Counted from the first letter of the stretch, positions 1-6,175 are shown. The stretch is DNA of 12,055 bases from CAZAQS01 sp964486825 (GCA_964486825.1 CAZAQS010000138.1:1-12055); one strand, 5' to 3'. Translations and numbers: made by a program. Notes: generated by a model not told the origin, from the sequence alone.

Positions 1-294
1 TCACGGTAGGCGCCTGGCCCTGGCAGCGTCCAAAGATCACATCCACATAGAGACGATCCGTTATCGTATCGCCAGGTTCATTGATATCTGCTGCTCGCGA
101 TCATCCATTGCCGCCTTTAGTGCGGGTATTATTTCGACATAGCGTTCCGGATGTTTGATGATCCAGCATTTTCTACGTTGGTAACGGATGGTTTTATCCG
201 AGTTGATAGAGCCCTAGAGTACCATTTTATTTGATAGAGCGCGCAGCCTTGCTTAACCGAAATTTAGTGGTAGAATACGCATCGATTAAGCATT
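1..294. other. Left-edge stretch with no intact gene
   Basis: No complete gene is visible here. On the minus strand one frame is open for about 50 codons (213 down to the stop at 61-63). Its peptide looks protein-like (it contains RRKCWII followed by HPERYVEIIPALKAAMDD), but it lacks an early start codon and is preceded by a stop. A second minus-strand frame is open from about 100 to the window edge. Together they could be a decayed gene whose reading frame is broken. I cannot name a family. The last 50 bases hold the tRNA promoter. Confidence 0.4.
249..276 (+). promoter_or_regulatory. Putative sigma70-type promoter of the tRNA gene
   Basis: TTGCTT (249-254) and TAGAAT (271-276) are separated by 16 bp. 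The tRNA 5' end at 295 lies 18 bases after the -10 box, which would leave a short 5' leader for RNase P to remove. Spacing and position fit a housekeeping promoter. The -35 box matches the consensus TTGACA only in its TTG core. Confidence 0.5.
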
Positions 295-368
295 GCCCGC
301 GTAGCTCAGTGGATTAGAGCACTTGCTTGCGGAGCAAAGGGTCGCGTGTTCGAGTCGCGCCGCGGGCG
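295..368 (+). tRNA. tRNA-Arg, anticodon GCG
   Basis: The cloverleaf is complete. The acceptor stem GCCCGCG (295-301) pairs with CGCGGGC (361-367). The D stem is GCTC/GAGC (304-307/317-320). The anticodon arm is 322-338 with loop TTGCGGA (327-333), giving anticodon GCG at 329-331, which reads the Arg codon CGC. The variable loop is five bases. The T arm is GCGTG/CGCGC around TTCGAGT (344-360). The discriminator base is G368 and is followed by CCT, so the CCA end is not encoded and must be added after transcription. The outermost anticodon-stem pair, 322-338, is a C-A mismatch. Confidence 0.93.
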
Positions 369-375
369 CCTATAT

Positions 376-434
376 AAAGGGTTTGAAGGTCTACTCACCA
401 CCATTTATGGGAGTAGCTTCGAACCTTTTTGTTT
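376..434 (+). terminator. Rho-independent terminator after tRNA-Arg
   Basis: A long stem begins seven bases after the tRNA. GGTTTGAAG (380-388) pairs with CTTCGAACC (417-425) with one T-G wobble. After a two-base bulge (389-390), CTACTC (391-396) pairs with GAGTAG (411-416), closing a 14-base loop. The stem can be extended by A-T pairs into the T tract (TTTTTGTTTT, 426-434). This isolates the tRNA as its own transcription unit. Confidence 0.85.
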
Positions 435-578
435 TAACTGTAGCTAGCCTATGTGGTAGTATGGATTGGGCCGGCTGGTAGTCAAGAGGGAGTAATCTTA
501 AGGGAAAGATCGTGGGCAAGGGGAGATGTGAGCACGAATATGGGGGAATCCCCTTATAGGTCCTAGGAATTCTCCTGA

Positions 579-607
579 TTGACCGGATGGGAAACTTATT
601 ATATCAA
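579..607 (+). promoter_or_regulatory. Possible promoter upstream of the BON/PRC-barrel genes
   Basis: TTGACC (579-584) and TATCAA (602-607) are separated by 17 bp. The -35 matches consensus at five of six positions and the -10 at four. It would give a leader of about 185 bases before the BON start at 799. This is a pattern match only. Confidence 0.3.
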
Positions 608-786
608 TGATCATATACTATAAAAAGCAGTACATCAGAGGGTAAAGCCCCAACGGGTGTATCGCAAATACATTCCTATTTTCTTTCTACATCGCAAACA
701 AGCTTCCCTTGAATGTCTCCGAGGCTGCTGAAAAGGAGATCATTGCTGGCCTTAAAATGGCCGGCTCATTGTTGTCTCTCATCGAA

Positions 787-792
787 AAGGAG
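787..792 (+). promoter_or_regulatory. Ribosome binding site deciding the BON start
   Basis: AAGGAG lies six bases before ATG 799. The upstream in-frame candidates TTG 709 and ATG 757 have no properly spaced Shine-Dalgarno sequence, so 799 is preferred. Confidence 0.6.
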
Positions 793-798
793 TTGAAC

Positions 799-1014
799 AT
801 GGTTTCGCCCATAACGAATGTCACCGAGCGTGTGTTGGCGGCTCTTAATAATGACCCCCGCACACGAGATGCGATGGTCGAAGTTGCCTTCCATCAAGGC
901 GTTATTACACTTGTAGGCCTGGTTAAGAACGCGGAAGTTCGTGATGCGGCAGAGGAAATTTCCCGCCAGCAAGCGGGTGTGGTGACCGTCATCAACGAGC
1001 TCAAAGTCGGCTAG
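799..1014 (+). CDS. Small BON-domain protein
   Basis: This 71-residue protein is almost entirely one BON domain (about residues 15-71), a small alpha/beta fold found in periplasmic, envelope-stress and lipid-associated proteins. The hallmarks are visible: the DPRTRDA helix start, the strand VEVAFHQGVITLVGLV with its central glycines, a helix ending in an AEEI segment, and the closing GVVTVINELKV. No signal peptide is apparent from this start, so as written it would be cytosolic. A start at TTG 709 would add 30 residues that include a modestly hydrophobic stretch but no clear signal peptide. It precedes the PRC-barrel gene by 82 bp on the same strand. Such small BON proteins often sit near stress or membrane genes; the exact role is unknown. 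Confidence 0.8.
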   Translation: MVSPITNVTERVLAALNNDPRTRDAMVEVAFHQGVITLVGLVKNAEVRDAAEEISRQQAGVVTVINELKVG

Positions 1015-1056
1015 CTACCCTTTTGTGATGATTTGAAAGCTGCCTAAATGGTTTAA

Positions 1057-1081
1057 GCCTGCCCATCGTGCATGGCCAGGC
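1057..1081 (+). other. Hairpin between the BON and PRC-barrel genes
   Basis: GCCTG (1057-1061) pairs with CAGGC (1077-1081). After a symmetric C-C mismatch, CCAT pairs with ATGG around a five-base loop. There is no T tract, so it is not a standard terminator. It ends three bases before the Shine-Dalgarno of the next gene, where it could affect mRNA stability or translation of the PRC-barrel gene. Confidence 0.35.
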
Positions 1082-1096
1082 GGAAGGAGGTTCGAG

Positions 1097-1705
1097 ATGG
1101 ATTTCAGAGAAGGTGCGAGTGTCTATACTTCAGACGGCGCAGAAGGCGGCCGTCTGCACCGGGTGGTTATCGACCCGGAGACCCATGCCGTGACCCATAT
1201 CGTGGTCCAAAGAGGATTTCTCAACAAGGAAGATAAAGTCGTCGCGGTGGAGAAGATCATCTCTGCATTACATGACGGGGTGACCCTGGAATGCAGCGCC
1301 GAGGAGCTCAATGAGATGGCGCCTCTGAACATCACCCACCTAGTCCCGATGACTGGTACTGGCGGAAGCGACACGTATATTTCCGGAGCGCCAGGCTCTT
1401 TCTTGAACCAGTCACCGGAGGATTATGTGGTCGAGGAGACCACGCGCACCATTCCGGAGGAGCTGGTGGCCCTGAAGGAGGGGGCGCTGGTGGTGAGCGC
1501 CGACGACGATCAGGTCGGGAATGTCGAGCGTGTGGTTACCAATCCCCAAACTCTGCAGGTCACGCACTTCATCGTCTCACAAGGCCTGCTGCACAAAGTC
1601 AGGAAGATGGTGCCTATCCGTTGGGTGAGCATGTGGGACGAAGACAAAGTGTTTTTAGAGGTCGGCACGCAGCAGCTCAAGGAGCTGCCCGAATTTGAGG
1701 AGTAA
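1097..1705 (+). CDS. Tandem PRC-barrel domain protein
   Basis: The 202-residue protein contains two copies of the PRC-barrel fold. The first spans about residues 3-75 (EGASVYTSDG, RVVIDPETHAVTHIVV, then DKVVAVEKI). The second spans about residues 126-197 (EGALVVSADD, RVVTNPQTLQVTHFIV, then RKMVPIRWV). The two halves align closely, which points to an internal duplication, joined by an acidic and Gly/Ser-containing linker. PRC-barrels occur in photosynthetic reaction-centre subunit H, in the RNA-processing factor RimM and in many stress-related bacterial proteins; no specific partner can be read here. There is no signal peptide or membrane segment, so it is probably cytosolic. AAGGAGG (1084-1090) lies six bases before ATG, giving a firm start. 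It is probably cotranscribed with the BON gene. Confidence 0.85.
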   Translation: MDFREGASVYTSDGAEGGRLHRVVIDPETHAVTHIVVQRGFLNKEDKVVAVEKIISALHDGVTLECSAEELNEMAPLNITHLVPMTGTGGSDTYISGAPGSFLNQSPEDYVVEETTRTIPEELVALKEGALVVSADDDQVGNVERVVTNPQTLQVTHFIVSQGLLHKVRKMVPIRWVSMWDEDKVFLEVGTQQLKELPEFEE

Positions 1706-1728
1706 CCGGATACCCTCATTCAATAGAT

Positions 1729-1744
1729 AGCCCGCTGGCGGGCT
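1729..1744. other. Short GC-rich hairpin after the PRC-barrel gene
   Basis: AGCCCG (1729-1734) pairs with CGGGCT (1739-1744) around a four-base loop, 24 bases after the PRC-barrel stop codon. No T tract follows on either strand, so it is at best a weak transcription stop or an mRNA 3' end stabiliser. Confidence 0.3.
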
Positions 1745-1794
1745 GGCGCGGGCAGGTTGTGGCGGAGGGGCATTGGGGAAGAAAAGTATGTGGC

Positions 1795-1828
1795 AAAACT
1801 CCCGCAGGGTCGGACCTTGCGGGAGTTT
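1795..1828 (-). terminator. Hairpin terminator for the cytochrome c unit
   Basis: AAACTCCCGCAGGG (1796-1809) pairs with 1815-1828: 11 perfect pairs, then one G-T wobble and two more G-C pairs, leaving a five-base loop. Read on the minus strand, the stem runs into TTTT (complement of 1795-1798), about 70 bases after the cytochrome stop. It lies between convergent genes and could also slow transcription from the plus strand. The T run is short, so efficiency is uncertain. Confidence 0.6.
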
Positions 1829-1898
1829 CTCGTGCAGGTCAATGGAGACGGCACCTTCACCAGCGTGGTTTTTGCGTTAAAGAACCAGGAGCTGCGGC

Positions 1899-2441
1899 TC
1901 ACTCCAGGCTTCTTAGGAATTCGAGCAGATCATCCAGCTGCTCGCCGGTCATCTCCCAACGCGGCATCAGCCATTCCAACGGCTCGCCAGACGGATCGAG
2001 GCCCTGGGTTATGGCGCGCTTGATATCCTCGTCTGTGTAAGGTGGATGGTCTGCGTGATCATCAGCGTGCTCGCCTTCGGTGAGCGTGCGGTAACGAATG
2101 TCAGGGGCTTCGAAGCTGGACATCATCATGCGCACGATCCCGCCCCGGCCATCCGGGCTGTGACAATCTACACAGGCCATCCTTCCAGACGGCATGCGGT
2201 GCATGCCTTGCATCTGAGATGTGATCCGAGGACCTGTTTCACTCTGCCCGGTGAAATAGATACGCTCACCGTTCGATTCATAGCCTCCAAATGGGGAACG
2301 CCACCCCATTCCAAAACCCCAATCCACCATGGAACGGCCGGTAAAAAACCACCCGGCAATCAGGAGTGTGCCCGTCACAAATATAAAGCCTGCCAGGAGG
2401 ACGATCCCAACAACCAGCCAGCGGTGCGTGCTTTCGCTCAT
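1899..2441 (-). CDS. Membrane-anchored monoheme cytochrome c
   Basis: This is a 180-residue electron carrier. Residues 8-33 form one N-terminal membrane helix that anchors a heme domain on the outside of the membrane. The heme c attachment motif CVDCH is at residues 90-94, with H94 as proximal ligand. M159 in a WLMPRW context is the likely distal ligand. The lead-in (NGERIYFTGQSETG) and tail (PPYTDEDIKRAITQGLDPSG, then the MTGEQLDDLLEFLRSL helix) match small class I cytochromes c. It lies six bases downstream of the SHOCT gene, with GGAGG overlapping that gene's end, so the two are cotranslated. The histidine kinase and regulator lie just upstream on the same strand. Its redox partner is unknown. 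A string of His/Asp residues around 124-132 (EHADDHADH) is notable. Confidence 0.85.
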   Translation of the reverse strand: MSESTHRWLVVGIVLLAGFIFVTGTLLIAGWFFTGRSMVDWGFGMGWRSPFGGYESNGERIYFTGQSETGPRITSQMQGMHRMPSGRMACVDCHSPDGRGGIVRMMMSSFEAPDIRYRTLTEGEHADDHADHPPYTDEDIKRAITQGLDPSGEPLEWLMPRWEMTGEQLDDLLEFLRSLE

Positions 2442-2447
2442 GGGGAT

Positions 2448-2705
2448 TCACTCCTCCAGATCCTTGCGAATCGACAGGTACTCTTCCCGAGTGATCTCAC
2501 CACGCGCGTAGCGCTGCTTCAAGACCTCTAACGAGTTTTCGCTCCTAAAAGAGGTCGCCGTCCCGTCCCCTTCGCTTTTTCCGGAGCGCAAGACCGCGCG
2601 GATGGCAAAAAATGCCAGGGCAAACAAGCCTCCCCAGAAGAGGAGCATCATTAATCCACCCGCCAGCCACATCCACCATTCTCCCCACATATGTCCAGGC
2701 CACAT
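2448..2705 (-). CDS. Small SHOCT-domain membrane protein
   Basis: The 85-residue protein has a Trp/Met/His-rich N-terminus (MWPGHMWGEWWMW), one membrane helix at about 14-38, a polar linker, and a C-terminal SHOCT domain (about 58-85: SLEVLKQRYARGEITREEYL followed by SIRKDLEE). SHOCT is a short helical domain usually found at protein ends and thought to mediate oligomerisation. Small proteins with this TM-plus-SHOCT layout are common next to metal- or redox-related genes. GAGGG lies about nine bases before ATG. It is the first gene of a pair with the cytochrome and follows the response regulator by 80 bases, so it may be read through from that operon or have its own promoter. Confidence 0.8.
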   Translation of the reverse strand: MWPGHMWGEWWMWLAGGLMMLLFWGGLFALAFFAIRAVLRSGKSEGDGTATSFRSENSLEVLKQRYARGEITREEYLSIRKDLEE

Positions 2706-2785
2706 TTCTTTTTTCCCTCATCTTATATCTGATTTAATCTTACCTTCTCCAATTGAAGGGTTCGTAAAAGGAAAGTAAAGGAAGG

Positions 2786-3448
2786 CTATTTATTCTTCAT
2801 GTGATCTGAAATATGGTGTCTGGTTGCAAAAGTAGCCGCCTCTATCCTGTTCGAAAGGCCCAATTTGGATAAAATCGAACTTACGTGGTGTCCAACTGTT
2901 TTCTGAGAAAGGGACAGCTCTCGGGCTATCTCGGAATTGGATTTACCATGAGTTAGCAGAGCTAAGACTCCCATTTCTCGGTCGGTAAGATCATTAAATA
3001 CCTTTTCCTGGTGCTGTTTTTCACTCTCCCTAAGACGCGCAATAACACGCCTGGTTACTACCGGATCAAGCATGGACTCTCCAAGTCGCGCGGCTTCTAA
3101 AGCTGAAATCAAGGCCTGATTGCCGACTTGTTTTAATATGTATCCGGAGGCTCCAGCTTGAAGCGCATCAAAGATCAGTTCATCGTCACCAGATGTTGTT
3201 AACATGATAACATAAATATTAGGCCATTTTTGAGTGATAAATCGACAAGCATTGATCCCGCTTGCCCCAGGAAGCCGAATATCCATGACAATCACATCGG
3301 GATCGGTAAGTTGTACCGCCTGAATAGCCTCCTCGGCAGAACCTGCCTCTCCGACGATTTCTGCCCATTCTATATCCTCCAGGAGCGCCATCAACCCTAA
3401 CCGAACAACCTCATGATCATCTACCAGGAGAACTCGCAACTTTTTCAT
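2786..3448 (-). CDS. NarL/DevR-type response regulator
   Basis: The 220-residue transcription factor has an N-terminal receiver domain (about 3-120) with acidic pocket D10/D11, phosphoacceptor D56 (VIVMDIRLPG), T84 and conserved K106. A linker leads to a LuxR-type helix-turn-helix (about 152-212: LTDREMGVLALLTHGKSNSE, then the recognition segment LSQKTVGHHVSSILSKLGLS). KTVGHHVSSIL strongly resembles NarL-family DNA-reading helices. Its start codon overlaps the stop of the histidine kinase gene by four bases (ATGA), so the pair is translationally coupled and forms a two-component system. Likely targets include the SHOCT-cytochrome pair directly downstream, but that is inference. All key residues are present. 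Confidence 0.93.
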   Translation of the reverse strand: MKKLRVLLVDDHEVVRLGLMALLEDIEWAEIVGEAGSAEEAIQAVQLTDPDVIVMDIRLPGASGINACRFITQKWPNIYVIMLTTSGDDELIFDALQAGASGYILKQVGNQALISALEAARLGESMLDPVVTRRVIARLRESEKQHQEKVFNDLTDREMGVLALLTHGKSNSEIARELSLSQKTVGHHVSSILSKLGLSNRIEAATFATRHHISDHMKNK

Positions 3449-4854
3449 TCGATTACCTCTAGTGGAGCAATCAAGGAAACAGTAGTCCCTAAACCCGGCC
3501 TAGAATCTATCGTAAGTGATCCCCCTAACAGACGTGCCCGGTCGCGCATGTTTCTGAGTCCATACCCTTTACCATAGTGCACCTCCTGGAAACCCTGCCC
3601 GTCATCCTGAATAACAATAGAAAAATGATTGTTAGTATGAGATGCGTCTATCCTGACCTGATGCGCAGAAGCATGGCGTACAGCATTTGAAATAGCTTCG
3701 CACAAAATAGCCTTTATATGCTGAAGATTGGGTACGCTGGTAGATGTGTCCCTGGGAAGATCAATCGTTATCTCGATGTCAATCAGAGAAGCCCAGCGTA
3801 AGTCATTTTCACATGATCGAATGACTTCAGCCAGGGTTTGAAAGTCTAGAGATGGTCGCAAGACATCAATATAAGCCCTGAGTCCAGCAATGGCATCATT
3901 CAAAGCCTCCATCGCCCTATCCAGGCGTTGAGCACTTTTATCATCTGCAGGAAGTTTTTGACGCGCAGATTGGACCAATAGCCCCGCACTATAAATCGTT
4001 TGAATCGTGCTGTCATGAAGTTCCCGCCCTATTCTCTCACGTTCTAGCGCCAGGTTCCTCTCCATTTCGATCTGCTCGATTATCTGATCGGTTTCTATTT
4101 CGAAGACCTCTAGAGCACGGATAATAGCAATCGCCAAAACCAAGCCAGTGAGAGAGCGTAAAATTGGAACCGGTATACCTAGCAAATTGTTAAAGCTGGT
4201 CTCGGATATAAAGCTGGCCGGGAAAAAATTTCCCTGAGGTACTACCAACCCACCAAAAATGGCATATGCTACCAGAGCACCTCCACCTACTTGTAGAGTC
4301 TTGTAGATGCCATTCATTTTAAAATTCATAAGAGTATTTCTGGCCTGAATTTTGAGACCAAAAGCCGCAGTAATACCGGCTGGAAAACCTATCATATAGC
4401 GCGCCCAAATAATTGCATTTTGGTGCCAATTAGATCCATCTCTTGAAATCACAAACCCGGGCATAATAAAAAGCAGCATCCAAACAACCATCACTACCAA
4501 GGGTACTGCGACCAAGCCAGGCCAATAGCGGCTTAGCATCACCACGCCAAACTGGAAAAGGAACCCGAATGACAGGGCTAACAACACCACATGGATCGAT
4601 TCCAGGAATGCTATTCCAGCTTGATTTAGATATATTTCCTGAATGGGTATGAAGATTATCCCCCATTCATAAATTCCATGACTAATACCAAAACTAGCCA
4701 ACCAACCTATACCCCTAGCGAGTTCCAATCTGCTGCGATGGCTCGATTGAAACACAATGGCCATCCCCAAAAGTACGAAGACAAGGCCGTACAAAAAGTA
4801 GACCAAGACGATGTTTAGCTCGAAAAATTCCTGGAGATCCACAAACATAGGCAT
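3445..4854 (-). CDS. Multi-pass membrane histidine kinase (NarL-type partner)
   Basis: The N-terminal half (about 250 residues) has some seven hydrophobic segments and no recognisable PAS, GAF or HAMP domain, so it may itself be the sensor, sensing something in or near the membrane. A short coiled linker (about EIETDQIIEQIEMERNLALE) leads to the HisKA_3 dimerisation helix with phosphoacceptor H in RELHDSTIQTIYSAGL. The ATPase domain follows, with N box (CEAISNAVRHA), G1 (DDGQGF), the GKGYGLRNM segment and G3 (GLGT). This domain order is that of NarX/DesK-type kinases, which phosphorylate NarL-type regulators like the one encoded next. Start choice is weak: no start has a clear Shine-Dalgarno. 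I chose ATG 4854 over TTG 4878 because a putative promoter -10 box sits immediately before the TTG; ATG 4848 is also possible. Confidence 0.9.
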   Translation of the reverse strand: MPMFVDLQEFFELNIVLVYFLYGLVFVLLGMAIVFQSSHRSRLELARGIGWLASFGISHGIYEWGIIFIPIQEIYLNQAGIAFLESIHVVLLALSFGFLFQFGVVMLSRYWPGLVAVPLVVMVVWMLLFIMPGFVISRDGSNWHQNAIIWARYMIGFPAGITAAFGLKIQARNTLMNFKMNGIYKTLQVGGGALVAYAIFGGLVVPQGNFFPASFISETSFNNLLGIPVPILRSLTGLVLAIAIIRALEVFEIETDQIIEQIEMERNLALERERIGRELHDSTIQTIYSAGLLVQSARQKLPADDKSAQRLDRAMEALNDAIAGLRAYIDVLRPSLDFQTLAEVIRSCENDLRWASLIDIEITIDLPRDTSTSVPNLQHIKAILCEAISNAVRHASAHQVRIDASHTNNHFSIVIQDDGQGFQEVHYGKGYGLRNMRDRARLLGGSLTIDSRPGLGTTVSLIAPLEVIE

Positions 4855-4878
4855 AATTATATTGTAGATATTACACAA

Positions 4879-4906
4879 GTTATATCCAAAATGAACGAGT
4901 GCTTAA
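4879..4906 (-). promoter_or_regulatory. Possible promoter of the two-component operon
   Basis: On the minus strand TTAAGC (4906-4901) and TATAAC (4884-4879) are 16 bp apart. Transcription would begin near 4872, leaving a leader of fewer than 20 bases before ATG 4854. The -10 is good and the -35 is weak. Confidence 0.3.
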
Positions 4907-4980
4907 GTATCGACTATAGGCGGGCCTCCGATAGGTATTAAAACAAAGAAAAACCGAAAGAGCATATTATTGGTAACCGA

Positions 4981-5008
4981 AAAGAGCCCGCTCTTGCCGG
5001 GCTCTTTG
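4981..5008 (-). terminator. Terminator after the two-gene membrane pair
   Basis: A perfect 10-bp stem, AAAGAGCCCG (4982-4991) with CGGGCTCTTT (4999-5008), closes a seven-base loop. On the minus strand it ends in TTTT followed by CGG. It begins 16 bases after the stop codon of the upstream minus-strand gene and separates that unit from the kinase operon. Confidence 0.75.
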
Positions 5009-5024
5009 ATTATGCCTTCCTGAT

Positions 5025-5396
5025 CTACTTAGCAAAAGCTTCAAAGAATGGCGGAAAGGTAAACAGAAGTCCTACAGTAATTATTACCAGCGTGATGATA
5101 AAAGCCTTGCGGATGTCGTAGTCCTTGTTTTTCCAAAGATAGTTAAGCAGGAACCAAGCAATCAGCCAGGCAAAAACGCCTACACTGGTTTTCCCACTTA
5201 AAGGTCCGGCTGGATTGTAGATATTCAAAGCGTTTTTCAATCCTTCACTAATTTCCGCACCGGTAGTCATTAGCCCAATGACCAAAGTCCCGATTGCGCC
5301 TGATATCATCGCTGCCGCGGCAGGACCAGTATTAACTGCGGCATCTACCTTACTAATAATCTTTGCTTTAGCTGTTGCAGCTGTTTGGGTAGCCAT
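5025..5396 (-). CDS. Unrecognised three-helix membrane protein
   Basis: I do not recognise this 123-residue protein. A polar, Ala/Lys/Thr-rich N-terminus of about 25 residues is followed by three hydrophobic segments at about 27-48, 70-90 and 97-118. A loop between the first two contains NIYNPAGPLSGK, and the C-terminus ends FPPFFEAFAK. There are no cysteines or histidines, so it is not itself an obvious heme or metal binder. GGAG lies nine bases before ATG. The gene lies 42 bases after the four-helix membrane gene on the same strand and ends at a strong terminator, so the two are very likely one operon and may form a complex. Confidence 0.75.
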   Translation of the reverse strand: MATQTAATAKAKIISKVDAAVNTGPAAAAMISGAIGTLVIGLMTTGAEISEGLKNALNIYNPAGPLSGKTSVGVFAWLIAWFLLNYLWKNKDYDIRKAFIITLVIITVGLLFTFPPFFEAFAK

Positions 5397-5438
5397 TGCA
5401 TTTTCTCCAGTTCTTATTCCTATAGTAGATTAATTTTT

Positions 5439-5969
5439 TTATAGGATGGGTGCAGCCTTCGTAATCAAGGCTCCGAACAAACCAGCGATACCAGCTGAGG
5501 CGAATGCAATAATAAACAGGACAATAATCATCCTGCGTAACGTCTGATTTTTACTCAGCTCAGGACCGTACTTCCAAATGAGGTAGGCAACCACGGTTGC
5601 TAAAATGGGAGCAAACCAGGCTACATGCTCTTTCCATTCCATAGCAAACGTATGCCATCCGATAAGAGCGGGATCTGCTCTCAAGAATGCTCTCGGATAC
5701 AAGGATAAGTCGGCTCCTTCAGGAGGAACAGCCCGGTACCAGGGGTAAACAATGTAGGTTCCTGTGATTACAGTCAACCATGCTACAACTGCCATTAACC
5801 AAGTACCCGCTTTCAACCGGAGCAGCCTTTCTTTTAGCCCCTCCTGAGTGACCAGTTCAGTTCGTAAGCTATACAATCCTGCCAGACCACCTGCAAAGGA
5901 CAGGAGGAACAGGGCACCCAGAATCATTCCGTGAATTAATGTCCAAAATTCCTTATAAGTGATAGACAT
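5439..5969 (-). CDS. Unrecognised four-helix membrane protein with conserved-looking His
   Basis: I do not recognise this 176-residue protein. Four membrane helices are predicted by eye at about 9-32, 56-78, 113-133 and 146-169. H13 lies within the first helix (FWTLIHGMILGAL). H106 and H115 flank the start of the third in GWHTFAMEWKEHVAW, an unusually aromatic segment. The region between helices 2 and 3 is YPWYRAVPPEGADLSLYPRA. Membrane-embedded histidines with four helices recall b-type heme proteins, but I cannot assign a family, so heme binding is speculation. GGAGG lies seven bases before ATG. It is first in a two-gene operon with the three-helix protein. A strong dyad lies about 70 bases upstream. 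Confidence 0.75.
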   Translation of the reverse strand: MSITYKEFWTLIHGMILGALFLLSFAGGLAGLYSLRTELVTQEGLKERLLRLKAGTWLMAVVAWLTVITGTYIVYPWYRAVPPEGADLSLYPRAFLRADPALIGWHTFAMEWKEHVAWFAPILATVVAYLIWKYGPELSKNQTLRRMIIVLFIIAFASAGIAGLFGALITKAAPIL

Positions 5970-6039
5970 ATGAAAACCTCCATAGATAGGCTATAGGAAC
6001 AGTCATAAGATAAAGCATTATTGGGAGAAATATAAGTGA

Positions 6040-6068
6040 CAACTTCCCTATTCTTTCTAGGGAAGTTG
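6040..6068. promoter_or_regulatory. Perfect 11-bp dyad upstream of the membrane pair
   Basis: CAACTTCCCTA (6040-6050) and TAGGGAAGTTG (6058-6068) are perfect inverted repeats around a seven-base spacer. CCCTATTCT in the first arm (6046-6054) recurs at 6069-6077, 23 bp away. On the minus strand the dyad edge runs into TTGTCA (6042-6037), a good -35 match, although no strong -10 sits at the right distance (TAATGC after 16 bp is weak). No T tract follows on either strand, so an operator or 5' leader hairpin is more likely than a terminator. The protein that would bind it is unknown. Confidence 0.45.
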
Positions 6069-6175
6069 CCCTATTCTACATATGGCGGATAAACACCATG
6101 CAACAGTGATTACCACAGGCCTTAAGTTCATCCAAATAATAAACGCCATTATTTGGTGGCCGATCATGTCCTGCC

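Larger units (their letters stand above)
435..798. other. Gene-poor leader region upstream of the BON gene
   Basis: No convincing gene is seen here if the BON protein starts at 799. The stretch contains a short inverted repeat (GGGGAATCCCC, 543-553), an ATGATCAT palindrome (607-614) and a direct repeat of ATCGCAAA at 661-668 and 691-698, 30 bp apart. The BON reading frame stays open upstream to a TTG at 709, so a longer N-terminus cannot be fully excluded. I see no recognisable riboswitch. Confidence 0.4.

Noticed and set aside
1..215. Transposase remnant
   Set aside because: The RRKCWII stretch loosely recalls the start of some IS630-type transposase segments, but there is no DDE motif, no terminal inverted repeat and no continuing match.
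620..700. Riboswitch in the leader of the BON gene
   Set aside because: Only a short GCCC/GGGT pairing is visible and no known aptamer core can be matched.
1757..2023. Plus-strand open frame between the convergent operons
   Set aside because: It reads through the terminator hairpin and into the antisense of the cytochrome gene, with no ribosome binding site.
2046..2531. Plus-strand open frame of about 160 codons opposite the cytochrome and SHOCT genes
   Set aside because: It lies opposite two well-supported minus-strand genes with domain motifs, and its own product has no recognisable pattern or ribosome binding site.
6040..6068. Terminator of the Csp gene
   Set aside because: The hairpin lies over 100 bases past the stop codon and has no T tract on the minus strand, so an operator or leader hairpin is more likely.
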